Source: Pseudomonas sp. BGI-2
Lineage (GTDB): Bacteria > Pseudomonadota > Gammaproteobacteria > Pseudomonadales > Pseudomonadaceae
Reading direction: 5' to 3'
DNA: 64,000 nt
Assembly (NCBI RefSeq): GCF_004310295.1
Contig: NZ_SISB01000014.1
Span: 58,823-122,822 of the forward strand
A program made the position numbers and the translations under genes. Shown one piece after another: positions 24,939-34,277 of the stretch. Every line of letters starts with the position of its first letter. Within the stretch, counting starts at the first letter, position 1. The notes beneath the pieces are model-generated. The model did no database searches. It was not told the origin of the DNA and saw only the letters and a list, made by a program, of their open reading frames with translations.

Positions 24939-25578
24939 ATTGCTCTGGGTGTCTTTGCCGCAACTGGGCAAGGGCGCGGCGCAAACCTTGTCGATTTCAT
25001 TCTTGAGCATCGCCATCAGCACCGTTGGCGGCGTTCTGTACGGCGTTTTGCGCACGCTGAACGTGAAATGGCTGAACGTGATCCTGCGGATCTACCTGGA
25101 ATTGTTTCGGGCTATCCCGGTGCTGGTGTGGCTGTACCTGCTGTTTTTTGGCTTGCCGATTTTTTTTGGCCTGAGCATTCCGAGCTTCTGGTGCGCAGTG
25201 CTGGTGCTGTCGCTGTGGGGCGCCAGCGAAGTTGGCGAAGTGGTGCGTGGCGCGTTGCATTCGTTGCCGCGCGGGCAGCGTGAAGCGGGGTTGTCGATTG
25301 GTTTGGACGGCCCGCAACTCTACGGCTACGTGCTGCTGCCCCAGGCGCTGAAACGCATGACGCCGCCGACCATCAACGTCTACACGCGAATCATCAAGAC
25401 CAGCTCCCTCGCGGTGCTGATCGGCGTGGTGGACGTGATCAAGGTCGGCCAGCAAATCATCGAACGCACCTATGAATCAGTGCTGATCTACGGTGCGCTG
25501 TTCCTGTTTTTCTTTTTCATCTGCTATCCGCTGTCGGCCGCCTCGCGCGTGCTGGAGCGGCGCTGGACGCAAGCATGA
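24919..25578 (+). CDS. Polar amino-acid ABC transporter permease 2
   Basis: 219 residues, same family as the preceding gene, forming the second half of the membrane pore. Motifs: LELFRAIPVLVWLYLLFFGLP and the docking loop QREAGLSIGLDGPQLYGYVLLPQA. AAAGGAGG lies 7 bases before the ATG inside the end of the first permease gene. Its stop overlaps the ATPase start (ATGA). Confidence 0.9.
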   Translation: MASSGLELLWVSLPQLGKGAAQTLSISFLSIAISTVGGVLYGVLRTLNVKWLNVILRIYLELFRAIPVLVWLYLLFFGLPIFFGLSIPSFWCAVLVLSLWGASEVGEVVRGALHSLPRGQREAGLSIGLDGPQLYGYVLLPQALKRMTPPTINVYTRIIKTSSLAVLIGVVDVIKVGQQIIERTYESVLIYGALFLFFFFICYPLSAASRVLERRWTQA

Positions 25579-26357
25579 GCGCATTGATCGAGTTCAAGGG
25601 TTTCAACAAGTTTTTCGGCGAGCAGCAAGTGCTGGACGGTATCGACTTGCACGTGAAGTCAGGCGAAGTGATTGTCATCCTCGGCCCCAGCGGCTGTGGC
25701 AAAAGCACCTTGCTGCGCTGCCTCAACGGACTGGAAGTCGCCCACAGCGGCAGCCTGAATTTCGCCGGGCGCGAGCTGCTGGACAAGGGCACCGACTGGC
25801 GCGAAGTGCGGCAGCTGATCGGCATGGTGTTCCAGAGTTATCACCTGTTCCCGCACATGAGCGTGCTCAACAACCTGCTGCTCGGCCCGGTCAAAGTGCA
25901 GAAACGCGACCGCCGCGAAGCCCGGGATCAGGCCGAAGCCTTGTTGGCGCGCGTTGGCTTGCTGGACAAGCGCGACGCTTATCCGCGTCAGCTCTCCGGT
26001 GGCCAGCAGCAACGCATCGCCATCGTCCGTTCGCTGTGCATGAACCCCAAAGTCATGCTCTTCGACGAAGTCACCGCCGCCCTCGATCCGGAAATGGTCA
26101 AGGAAGTGCTGGAAGTCATTCAGGGCCTGGCCCGCGAGGGCATGACCCTGTTGATCGTCACCCACGAAATGGCCTTTGCCCGTGCCGTGGCGGACCGAAT
26201 TGTGTTCATGGATGCCGGGCGAATCCTCGAACAAAACCCACCCGAGATTTTCTTTACGAACCCGCAAACCGCACGAGCGCAGCAGTTCCTGGAGAAGTTC
26301 TCCTACGTCGCCGCTTTACCCAAAACGACTCAAACAAAGGAACTGGAACCGCTATGA
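25575..26357 (+). CDS. Polar amino-acid ABC transporter ATPase
   Basis: 260 residues with a full ABC ATPase set: Walker A GPSGCGKST (about 36-44), Q-loop MVFQSYHLF, signature [15 protein letters not shown], Walker B VMLFDEVTAALD and switch His in VTHEMAFARAV. The Walker B segment reads FDEVT instead of the usual FDEPT, a conservative oddity. It overlaps both neighbours by ATGA, so the operon is tightly coupled. The substrate should be a polar amino acid. Confidence 0.9.
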   Translation: MSALIEFKGFNKFFGEQQVLDGIDLHVKSGEVIVILGPSGCGKSTLLRCLNGLEVAHSGSLNFAGRELLDKGTDWREVRQLIGMVFQSYHLFPHMSVLNNLLLGPVKVQKRDRREARDQAEALLARVGLLDKRDAYPRQLSGGQQQRIAIVRSLCMNPKVMLFDEVTAALDPEMVKEVLEVIQGLAREGMTLLIVTHEMAFARAVADRIVFMDAGRILEQNPPEIFFTNPQTARAQQFLEKFSYVAALPKTTQTKELEPL

Positions 26358-27217
26358 AAACTGCCAAGACTTCACTGCTGCTACTCCCGCTGCTCGGCCT
26401 CGCGTTGCTGGCCGGTTGCAACAAAGCCGAAGAACCCGCCAAGCCTGCGACCACCGCCAGCTATCTGGAAAAAATCAAGGCACGGGACAAGCTGATCGTC
26501 GGCGTCTTCACCGACAAACCGCCGTTTGGCTTCGTCAATGAGGCCGGGCGTTATGTGGGTTTCGATACCGACATCGGCCGTCAATTCGCCAAGGACCTGC
26601 TGGGTGACGAGAACAAAGTCGAGTTCGTCGCGGTAGAACCTGCCAGTCGGATTCCATTCCTGCAAAGCGACAAGGTCGACCTGATCCTGGCCAACATGAC
26701 CGTTACCCCGGAGCGCAAGGAAGCGGTGGAATTCACCAACCCGAACCTCAAGGTCGCGGTGCAGGCACTGGTTCCCCAAGCCAGCACGGTGAAAAACCTC
26801 GATGACCTGGCGACTCGCACCACCATCGTGACCACGGGCACCACGGCCGATATCTGGCTGACCAAGAATCACCCGGACTGGAAACTGCTGAAGTTCGAGA
26901 AAAACTCCGAGTCTCTGCAAGCGCTGGCCAATGGGCGCGGCGATGCTTATGCACAGGACAATCTGGTGCTGTTCAGCTGGGCCAAGCAGAACCCTGGCTA
27001 CCGCGTGCTGACCCAGACGCTGGGCGCAGAAGCACCGATTGCGCCGGCGGTGAAGAAGGGCAATATCGAACTGCGTGACTGGGTGAATGCCGAGTTGGCG
27101 AAACTGGGTGAGGAGAAGTATTTGCTAAAGCTTTACGACCAATATGTGCGTAAAGAGCTGAGCGATGACACCAAGCCTGAGAGCGTGATTGTCGAGGGTG
27201 GGAAGTGGCAGGGGTGA
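26354..27217 (+). CDS. Amino-acid-binding lipoprotein of the ABC transporter
   Basis: 287 residues with a lipoprotein signal (LALLAGC, Cys at about 22), so it is membrane-tethered in the periplasm. The solute-binding family 3 fold is clear: KLIVGVFTDKPPFGFVNE, GFDTDIGRQFAKDLLG, VDLILANMTVTPERKEAVEF and AYAQDNLVLFSWAKQNPG. It resembles the Cys/Glu-binding Peb1-CjaA type. Given the surrounding sulfur genes, a sulfur amino acid is plausible but not shown. The ATG overlaps the ATPase stop; AAGGAA lies upstream. The gene ends directly at a repeat element. Confidence 0.88.
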   Translation: MKTAKTSLLLLPLLGLALLAGCNKAEEPAKPATTASYLEKIKARDKLIVGVFTDKPPFGFVNEAGRYVGFDTDIGRQFAKDLLGDENKVEFVAVEPASRIPFLQSDKVDLILANMTVTPERKEAVEFTNPNLKVAVQALVPQASTVKNLDDLATRTTIVTTGTTADIWLTKNHPDWKLLKFEKNSESLQALANGRGDAYAQDNLVLFSWAKQNPGYRVLTQTLGAEAPIAPAVKKGNIELRDWVNAELAKLGEEKYLLKLYDQYVRKELSDDTKPESVIVEGGKWQG

Positions 27218-27219
27218 TG

Positions 27220-27320
27220 ATCGTTCCCACGCTCCGCGTGGGAATGCCTCTAAGGGACGCTCCGCGTCCAGTGACGCGGAGCGTCACGGGCTGCATTCCC
27301 ACGCGGAGCGTGGGAACGAT
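27220..27320. repeat. Complete GTTCCCACGC-class REP doublet
   Basis: Outer arms ATCGTTCCCACGCTCC... and its reverse complement flank an inner palindrome of GACGCTCCGCGTC type. Each arm contains its own small palindrome. The same class appears at 10832 and 46533. Confidence 0.85.
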
Positions 27321-27356
27321 TAGTAGTCTTCAACCTTTGCAGTGATCTTTCGGACG

Positions 27357-27445
27357 CCTTCGCGAGCAGGCTTGCTCCTACATTTGACCGAGTTGCACCG
27401 GCGGACGGGGTCTAAATGTGGGAGTGAGCCTGCTCGCGATAGCGG
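27357..27445. repeat. REP doublet
   Basis: Inverted arms CGCGAGCAGGCTTGCTCC and its mate, about 45 bases apart, between the binding-protein gene and the end of the AAA ATPase gene. Confidence 0.8.
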
Positions 27446-27460
27446 TGGTTCAGGCGCCGA

Positions 27461-28621
27461 CTAATCCGGCCAATGCCACGCCGGCTCATCCAGCAACCGC
27501 TGCCCGACAATCCCGGTCTGGCCGAGGTTCTTCTCCAGCACAATGCAATTGCATTCCGGATCTTCCTGCAACGCCGAGATCAACCGCCGCGCATGGGACA
27601 CCACCCACACCTGGCACTGTTCCGACGCCCGGATAATCAACCGTGCCAATGCCGGCAACAGGTCGGGGTGCAAACTGGTTTCCGGCTCGTTCAGCACCAT
27701 CAGCGTCGGCGGCCGAGGCGTCAGCAACGCCGCCACCAGCAGCAAATAACGCAACGTCCCGTCCGACAGTTCAGCCGCGGACAACGGCCGCAGCAGCCCT
27801 TCCTGAAAAAACTCAATCGCAAACCGCCCGCCCTGCAACGGCGCGATATTCAATCGCGCACCAGGGAACGCGTCACTGATCGCCGACTGCAACGCCTCGG
27901 GGTCGCCGATTTCACGAATCGTCTGCAACGCGGCGGCGAGGTCACGACCATCGTGATGCAATACCGGCGTGCGGGTGCCCAGTTGTGGTTGGCGCACCGG
28001 TGCATCGGCATCGCTGCGAAAGTGATCGTAGAAGCGCCAGCGGCGGATGAACTCACGCAATTGCATGACTTCCGGCGAGGTGCGGAAGCTGCCGACCTGA
28101 TCGAACAGGCTGTCGAAATTCGGCGTGTGCTGGGCCAGCACGTCCCAGTCGCGACCGACCCGGGCGCGGATCATCGGGCCGTTACGTTCCACCATGAGGC
28201 TGGCCGGGCGGTAAAACGGGCCGTTCCAGATGCATTCCTTTTTGATCTCCGGGTCCAGGGAAAACGCGGACAGGCTTGGCTCAGGCAAGCCCAGCGCGAT
28301 CGAATAGCTGAAATCTTCGCCGGCAAACCCCAGGCGCAGGCGTTTGGCGCCGTGGCGCACGGTCGCCTCGATCGGGACTTCACCGTTGCGCATGCGCCGG
28401 GTGATGGTTTCCGGCCCGGCCCAGAACGTCGAATCCAGCCCGCCCTCGCGGGCCAAGGCATTGACGACGCCGCCCTGAGCGGTTTCCGCCAGCAGCCGCA
28501 ACGCGCGGTAGAGGTTGGATTTGCCGCTGCCGTTGGGGCCGGTGATCAGGTTCAACCGGCCCAGCGGAATCACCAATTTATTGATCGAGCGGAAATTGGC
28601 CACCGCGAGGGTTTTGAGCAT
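27461..28621 (-). CDS. RecF/OLD-like AAA ATPase (AAA_15/21 type)
   Basis: 386 residues. The N-terminal LKTLAVANFRSINKL and Walker A GPNGSGKSN (28-36) with the C-terminal signature SDGTLRYLLLVAALL and Walker B LMVLNEPETSLHPDLL are those of RecF/SMC-like ATPases found in OLD nucleases and DNA-repair or defence systems. Here no TOPRIM or nuclease domain follows, and no partner gene adjoins. The Walker B acidic pair reads NEPE rather than DEPE. Role unknown; a stand-alone ATPase of this kind is widespread in pseudomonads. Note that REP elements flank it on both sides. Confidence 0.75.
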   Translation of the reverse strand: MLKTLAVANFRSINKLVIPLGRLNLITGPNGSGKSNLYRALRLLAETAQGGVVNALAREGGLDSTFWAGPETITRRMRNGEVPIEATVRHGAKRLRLGFAGEDFSYSIALGLPEPSLSAFSLDPEIKKECIWNGPFYRPASLMVERNGPMIRARVGRDWDVLAQHTPNFDSLFDQVGSFRTSPEVMQLREFIRRWRFYDHFRSDADAPVRQPQLGTRTPVLHHDGRDLAAALQTIREIGDPEALQSAISDAFPGARLNIAPLQGGRFAIEFFQEGLLRPLSAAELSDGTLRYLLLVAALLTPRPPTLMVLNEPETSLHPDLLPALARLIIRASEQCQVWVVSHARRLISALQEDPECNCIVLEKNLGQTGIVGQRLLDEPAWHWPD

Positions 28622-28700
28622 AAGCGCTTCCTGCTGCAGAGGCCGCCAGTTTGCCTTATTGTCAGTAGCACCGTGATCCCCTGTAGCAGCTGGCGAAGCC

Positions 28701-28796
28701 CCTGTGGGAGTGAGCCTGCTCGCGATAGCGGCGTTTCAGTCGGCATCAATGTTGGCTGATACACCGCTATCGCGAGCAGGCTCACCCCCACAGGGC
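28701..28796. repeat. REP doublet
   Basis: Inverted TGTGGGAGTGAGCCTGCTCG-class arms in the 304-base gap between the divergent AAA ATPase and triA genes; the remainder (28800-28925) should hold the pump promoter, but no clear boxes are seen. Confidence 0.8.
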
Positions 28797-28925
28797 TCCG
28801 CCAGCTACTACAAGAATTGTGGCGTGATCGCTTTATTTGAAGCCGTCAGGTGCACCCGTGGAACCCTGTTCTAAGCTCACAGTCCTATCGCCATTGGCAC
28901 GTCCGTACAACGCAAAGGAGTCTGC

Positions 28926-30029
28926 ATGGCTGGTCCCGGATTGAAAATAATGGTTGGCCTGAGCCTCCTCGCCCTGCTGACCGCGTGCGGCGATAAGAAG
29001 CCGGTCGAGAAGGACCGCCCACGGGTGTTCGTCCAGGAGGTCAAACCCAAGGATTACGCCGCGTCGGTGACGCTCACCGGCGATGTTCAGGCCCGGGTCC
29101 AGACCGAATTGTCGTTCCGCGTGGGCGGCAAGATCATTCAGCGCAGGGTCGATGTCGGTGACCGGGTGTCGGCCAAGCAAGTGCTGGCCAAACTCGATCC
29201 CAAGGATCTGCAGACCAACGTCGACTCGGCCCAGGCCCAGGTCGTCGCCGAGCAGGCCCGGGTCACACAGACCGCCGCCGCTTTCGTTCGCCAGCAAAAA
29301 CTCCTGCCCAAGGGCTACACCAGCCAAAGCGAATACGATTCCGCCCAAGCCGCGTTGCGCAGCAGTCAGAGCGCGTTGACCGCTGCCCAGGCGCAACTCG
29401 CCAACGCTCGCGATCAACTGCGCTACACCGCGCTGATTGCCGATGCGCCGGGGGTGATTACTGCGCGTCAGGCCGAGGTCGGCCAGGTGGTGCAGGCGAC
29501 GGTGCCGATTTTCAGCCTGGCGCGCGATGGTGAGCGCGACGCGGTGTTCAACGTTTACGAATCGCTGCTGGCCGAGGCGCCGGAGGATAAAACCATCGTG
29601 GTCAGCCTGCTCGACAACCCGGCGATCAAAACCACCGGCACCGTTCGGGAAATCACCCCGGCCGTGTCCGCGCAGACCGGCACCGTGCAAGTCAAAGTCA
29701 CCCTCGACGGTCTGCCCGAAGGCATGCAATTGGGCTCGGTGGTGAGCGCCACGGCGAAGACGCCGGGCAAGTTCGCCGTGGAACTGCCGTGGTCGGCGCT
29801 GACCAAAAACCTCAGCGATCCGGCGGTATGGCTGGTGGACGGTGAGGGCAAGGCGCAACTGCACACCATCACGGTCGGTCGTTACCTGACCGGCAAAGTG
29901 ATCATCAGCGCCGGTCTGCAGGGTGGCGAAAAAGTCGTCATCGCGGGTGGCCAGTTACTGCACCCCGGCGTGAAAGTCGAAATCGCCGAAAACACCTACA
30001 AGGATTTAGCAGTGGAACCCCAGCCATGA
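28926..30029 (+). CDS. triA: RND efflux periplasmic adaptor 1 (TriA-like)
   Basis: 367-residue membrane fusion lipoprotein (lipobox LLTAC, Cys at about 21). It has the split biotinyl-lipoyl domain (RVGGKIIQRRVDVGDRV ... APGVITARQAEVGQVV), a helical hairpin of Ala/Gln-rich repeats (about 100-165) and a beta-barrel/C-terminal part (TTGTVREITPAVSAQTGTVQVKV). It links the inner-membrane pump to an outer-membrane channel. Followed by a second adaptor with ATGA overlap, the layout that defines P. aeruginosa TriABC. AAAGGAG lies 7 bases before the ATG. Confidence 0.82.
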   Translation: MAGPGLKIMVGLSLLALLTACGDKKPVEKDRPRVFVQEVKPKDYAASVTLTGDVQARVQTELSFRVGGKIIQRRVDVGDRVSAKQVLAKLDPKDLQTNVDSAQAQVVAEQARVTQTAAAFVRQQKLLPKGYTSQSEYDSAQAALRSSQSALTAAQAQLANARDQLRYTALIADAPGVITARQAEVGQVVQATVPIFSLARDGERDAVFNVYESLLAEAPEDKTIVVSLLDNPAIKTTGTVREITPAVSAQTGTVQVKVTLDGLPEGMQLGSVVSATAKTPGKFAVELPWSALTKNLSDPAVWLVDGEGKAQLHTITVGRYLTGKVIISAGLQGGEKVVIAGGQLLHPGVKVEIAENTYKDLAVEPQP

Positions 30030-31093
30030 AGCGTCTGTTACTGGTGTGCACCGCGGTGATGCTGGCGGCCTGCTCGGAAAAAGATGCACCGCCGGAGCCG
30101 GTACGCCCGGTGCTATCGGTCAAAGTCCAGGCTTTGGATGAGGAAAATCTCGGCCGCTTCGCCGGCAGCATCCAGGCCCGCTATGAAAGCAATACCGGGT
30201 TCCGCGTGCCGGGACGCATCGCCAGCCGGAGCGTCGATGTCGGTGCCGAAGTCGAAAAGGGCGCTTTGCTCGCCACGCTGGACCCCACCGATCAACAGAA
30301 CCAGCTGCGTTCCGCCCAAGGCAATTTGGCCAGCATCCAGGCGCAACTCATCAACACCCAGGCCAACGCCCGGCGCCAAAAGGAATTGTTCGATCGCGGC
30401 GTCGGCGCCCAGGCGCAACTCGACATCGCGCAGACCGACCTCAAAACCACCCAGGCCTCCCTCGATCAAGCGCAGGCGGCGGTCGATCAGGCCAAGGACC
30501 AGCTCAACTACGTCGAACTGCGCGCCGACCACAAAGCCGTGGTCACCGCGTGGAATGCCGAAGCCGGGCAAGTCGTCACCGCCGGCCAGCAAGTGGTGAC
30601 CCTGGCGCAGCCAGACATCAAGGAAGCCGTGATCGACCTGCCGGACACCTTGGTCGACCAGCTGCCGACCGACGTCGTGTTTCAAGTTACGGCCCAATTG
30701 GACCCGAGCATCACCACCACCGCCATCGTTCGTGAAATCGAGCCCCAGGCCCAGAGTGCGACCCGTACCCGTCGAGCCCGCCTGACCCTGACCGACACAC
30801 CGCCCGGTTTTCGCCTGGGCACCGCGATCAGCGTGACCCTCAGCTCCGCGATCAAACCACGCATCGAACTGCCCTTGAGTGCGCTTCAGGAGGTCGATGG
30901 CAAAACCCGCATCTGGGTCATCGATACGCAGACTCAGACCGTTGCCCCACGAGACGTCAGCCTGGTCAGCCGCACGGATTCAACGATGATCCTGGCCAGT
31001 GGCGTGAAGTCCGGTGAGCGGGTGGTCAGCGCCGGTGTGAACAGCCTGAAACCTGGGCAAAAAGTGAAAATCGATGAGGACAGCCCACAATGA
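30026..31093 (+). CDS. triB: RND efflux periplasmic adaptor 2 (TriB-like)
   Basis: 355-residue membrane fusion lipoprotein (lipobox MLAAC). Lipoyl halves FRVPGRIASRSVDVGAEVEKG and ADHKAVVTAWNAEAGQVV flank a helical hairpin (about 85-155). It overlaps both triA and triC by ATGA, so the three subunits are co-translated. In TriABC both adaptors are needed, forming mixed rings on the pump. Clear paralogue of the preceding gene but well diverged. Confidence 0.82.
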   Translation: MKRLLLVCTAVMLAACSEKDAPPEPVRPVLSVKVQALDEENLGRFAGSIQARYESNTGFRVPGRIASRSVDVGAEVEKGALLATLDPTDQQNQLRSAQGNLASIQAQLINTQANARRQKELFDRGVGAQAQLDIAQTDLKTTQASLDQAQAAVDQAKDQLNYVELRADHKAVVTAWNAEAGQVVTAGQQVVTLAQPDIKEAVIDLPDTLVDQLPTDVVFQVTAQLDPSITTTAIVREIEPQAQSATRTRRARLTLTDTPPGFRLGTAISVTLSSAIKPRIELPLSALQEVDGKTRIWVIDTQTQTVAPRDVSLVSRTDSTMILASGVKSGERVVSAGVNSLKPGQKVKIDEDSPQ

Positions 31094-34000
31094 AAGGGAG
31101 TTTCAACTTATCCGAATGGGCCCTCAAGCATCAGTCGTTTGTCTGGTATTTGATGTTCGTCGCGCTGCTGATGGGCGTGTTCTCGTACATGAACCTGGGC
31201 CGCGAAGAAGACCCGTCGTTCACCATCAAAACCATGGTCATCCAGACCCGCTGGCCGGGCGCGACCCAGGAAGAAACCCTCAAGCAGGTTACGGACCGCA
31301 TCGAGAAGAAACTTGAAGAGCTCGACTCCCTCGACTACGTGAAAAGCTACACCCGTCCCGGTGAATCGACGGTGTTCGTCAACCTGCGCGACACCACCAG
31401 TGCCAAGGACATTCCGGAAATCTGGTACCAGGTGCGCAAGAAAATCAACGACATTCGCGGCGACTTCCCTCAGGGCCTGCAAGGGCCGGGGTTCAACGAC
31501 GAGTTCGGTGATGTGTTCGGTTCCGTCTACGCCTTTACCGCCGACGGCTTGTCGATGCGCCAGTTGCGCGATTACGTGGAACAGGTCCGCGCCGAAATTC
31601 GGGAAGTGCCGGGGCTGGGCAAAGTCGAGATGGTCGGTGAGCAGGACGAAGTCCTCTACCTGAATTTCTCCACCCGCAAACTGGCGGCGCTGGGCATCGA
31701 TCAGCGCCAGGTGGTGCAGAGCCTGCAAACCCAAAACGCGGTGACCCCGGCCGGGGTGATCGAGGCCGGTCCCGAGCGCATCTCGGTGCGCACCTCGGGG
31801 CAGTTCGCTTCCGAGAAAGACCTGGCCAACGTCAACCTGCGGCTCAATGATCGCTTCTACCGTTTGGCCGACATCGCCGACATCAGCCGTGGCTACGTTG
31901 ACCCGGCGACACCGGAGTTCCGTTTCAACGGCCATCCGGGCATCGGCCTCGCCATCGCCATGAAGAAGGGCGGCAACATCCAGGAGTTCGGCAAGGCGTT
32001 GCACCAGCGCATGACCGACCTGACTGCGGACTTGCCGGTGGGCGTCGGTGTGCACACGGTTTCCGACCAGGCCGAAGTGGTGGAAAAAGCCGTCGGCGGT
32101 TTCACCAGCGCACTGTTCGAAGCGGTGGTTATCGTGCTGATCGTCAGCTTCATCAGCCTCGGCGTGCGCGCCGGACTGGTGGTGGCCTGCTCGATTCCGC
32201 TGGTGCTGGCGATGGTCTTCGTCTTCATGGAATACAGCGGCATCACCATGCAACGGATTTCCCTCGGCGCCCTGATCATCGCTCTCGGCTTGTTGGTGGA
32301 CGACGCGATGATCACCGTCGAGATGATGGTCACGCGCCTGGAAATGGGCGAGACCAAGGAGCAAGCGGCCACGTTCGCTTACACCTCGACGGCGTTCCCG
32401 ATGCTCACCGGTACGTTGGTGACGGTGGCCGGTTTCGTGCCCATCGGCCTGAACGCCAGCTCGGCCGGCGAGTACACTTTCACGCTGTTCGCGGTGATCG
32501 CGGTGGCCATGATCGTGTCGTGGATTGTCGCGGTGCTGTTCGCCCCGGTGATCGGCGTGCACATTCTCAGCGTCAACGTGAAACCTCACGACGCAGAACC
32601 GGGGCGCATCGGTCGGACGTTCAATTACGGCATGCTCTGGGCGATGCGCAACCGCTGGTGGGCCATCGGCATCACAATTGCGCTGTTCGTGGCGTCAGTG
32701 TTTTCCATGCAGTTCGTGCAGAACCAGTTCTTCCCGTCCTCGGACCGCCCGGAAATCCTCGTCGACCTGAACCTGCCGCAAAACGCCTCGATCGCCGAAA
32801 CCCGCAAAGCGGTGGATAAGCTCGAAGCGACGCTCAAGGACGATCCGGACATCGTGCGCTGGAGCACATACATCGGCGAGGGTGCGATCCGTTTCTACCT
32901 GCCCCTCGACCAGCAATTGCAGAACCCGTACTACGCGCAATTGGTGATCGTCAGCAAAGGCCTGGAATCGCGTAACGTCCTCAGCCAGCGCTTGCGCGAG
33001 CGGCTGCGCAAAGATTTTGTCGGTATCGGCAGCTACGTCCAGGCGCTGGAAATGGGCCCGCCGGTGGGTCGCCCGATTCAGTATCGGGTCAGCGGCAAGG
33101 ACATCGATCAGGTGCGCAAGCACGCGATTGCCCTGGCCACCGAGCTGGACAAGAACTCGCACATCGGCGAGATCATTTACGACTGGAACGAACCGGGCAA
33201 AGTCCTGCGCATCGACATCGCTCAGGACAAGGCGCGTCAATTGGGGTTGTCGTCGGAAGATGTGGCCAACCTGATGAACAGCATCGTGGTCGGTTCGCCG
33301 GTCACTCAGGTCGATGACGATATCTACCTGATCAATGTCGTGGGCCGCGCGGTGGACGCGGAACGCGGCACGCCGGAAACCCTGCAGAACTTGCAGATCG
33401 TGACGCCGAGCGGCACCTCGATTCCGCTGCTGGCCTTCGCCACGGTGCGCTATGAACTGGAGCAACCGCTGGTCTGGCGCCGCGACCGCAAACCGACGAT
33501 TACCATCAAAGCCGCAGTGCGCGACGAGATTCAGCCGACCGACCTGGTGAAACAGCTCAAACCCGACATCGATAAATTCGCCGCCAGCTTGCCGGTGGGT
33601 TACTCGGTCGCCACGGGCGGCACGGTGGAGGAAAGCGGCAAGGCTCAGGGGCCGATTGCCAAAGTGGTGCCGTTGATGCTGTTCCTCATGGCGACCTTCC
33701 TCATGATCCAGCTGCACAGCGTGCAGAAGCTGTTCCTAGTGGCCAGCGTCGCGCCGCTCGGCTTGATTGGCGTGGTGCTGGCGTTGATCCCGACGGGCAC
33801 GCCGATGGGCTTTGTGGCAATCCTGGGGATTCTGGCGCTGATCGGCATCATCATCCGTAACTCGGTGATTCTGGTGACCCAGATCGATGCCTTGGAGAAA
33901 GAGGGCGTTGCACCTTGGGATGCCGTGGCGCAGGCCACGGAGCATCGGCGCCGACCGATTCTGCTGACTGCTGCGGCGGCCAGCCTGGGGATGATCCCGA

Positions 34001-34143
34001 TTGCCCGGGAAGTGTTCTGGGGGCCGATGGCCTACGCGATGATTGGCGGGATCATTATTGCGACGTTGCTGACGCTGCTGTTTTTGCCGGCGCTGTACGT
34101 CGCCTGGTACAAAATCCGCGAACCGAAAAAAGAGGTGCAGTAA
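31090..34143 (+). CDS. triC: RND efflux pump (TriC-like)
   Basis: 1017 residues with twelve expected membrane segments in two halves and two large periplasmic loops. The proton-relay aspartates are in LLVDDAMITVEM (404-405). The first half carries GREEDPSFTIKTMVIQTRWPGA, and the end shows TEHRRRPILLTAAAASLGMIP. Its nearest family is TriC (1015 residues), a triclosan and detergent pump. No outer-membrane channel gene is linked; TriABC uses the unlinked OpmH. No local repressor is seen, so regulation is unclear. Confidence 0.88.
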   Translation: MKGSFNLSEWALKHQSFVWYLMFVALLMGVFSYMNLGREEDPSFTIKTMVIQTRWPGATQEETLKQVTDRIEKKLEELDSLDYVKSYTRPGESTVFVNLRDTTSAKDIPEIWYQVRKKINDIRGDFPQGLQGPGFNDEFGDVFGSVYAFTADGLSMRQLRDYVEQVRAEIREVPGLGKVEMVGEQDEVLYLNFSTRKLAALGIDQRQVVQSLQTQNAVTPAGVIEAGPERISVRTSGQFASEKDLANVNLRLNDRFYRLADIADISRGYVDPATPEFRFNGHPGIGLAIAMKKGGNIQEFGKALHQRMTDLTADLPVGVGVHTVSDQAEVVEKAVGGFTSALFEAVVIVLIVSFISLGVRAGLVVACSIPLVLAMVFVFMEYSGITMQRISLGALIIALGLLVDDAMITVEMMVTRLEMGETKEQAATFAYTSTAFPMLTGTLVTVAGFVPIGLNASSAGEYTFTLFAVIAVAMIVSWIVAVLFAPVIGVHILSVNVKPHDAEPGRIGRTFNYGMLWAMRNRWWAIGITIALFVASVFSMQFVQNQFFPSSDRPEILVDLNLPQNASIAETRKAVDKLEATLKDDPDIVRWSTYIGEGAIRFYLPLDQQLQNPYYAQLVIVSKGLESRNVLSQRLRERLRKDFVGIGSYVQALEMGPPVGRPIQYRVSGKDIDQVRKHAIALATELDKNSHIGEIIYDWNEPGKVLRIDIAQDKARQLGLSSEDVANLMNSIVVGSPVTQVDDDIYLINVVGRAVDAERGTPETLQNLQIVTPSGTSIPLLAFATVRYELEQPLVWRRDRKPTITIKAAVRDEIQPTDLVKQLKPDIDKFAASLPVGYSVATGGTVEESGKAQGPIAKVVPLMLFLMATFLMIQLHSVQKLFLVASVAPLGLIGVVLALIPTGTPMGFVAILGILALIGIIIRNSVILVTQIDALEKEGVAPWDAVAQATEHRRRPILLTAAAASLGMIPIAREVFWGPMAYAMIGGIIIATLLTLLFLPALYVAWYKIREPKKEVQ

Positions 34144-34162
34144 GGCGAGCGCTTCGCGCTCT

Positions 34163-34248
34163 ATTCGCGAGCAAGCCCGCTCCCACATTTGACCGCGTCA
34201 GTCTGGACAACTCGGTCAACTGTGGGAGCGGGCTTGCTCGCGAAGACG
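34163..34248. repeat. REP doublet
   Basis: Inverted TGTGGGAGCGGGCTTGCTCG-class arms between the triC stop and the convergent methyltransferase gene. Confidence 0.85.
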
Positions 34249-34277
34249 CAAGTACAGACACCGCAAGTCTTAAGGCC

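Noticed and set aside
25493..26353. Long N-terminal extension of the amino-acid-binding lipoprotein
   Set aside because: It overlaps the ATPase gene out of frame; the lipoprotein signal at 26354 marks the true start.
31108..32589. A 493-codon minus-strand frame opposite triC
   Set aside because: Antisense shadow of a conserved pump gene; no motifs.
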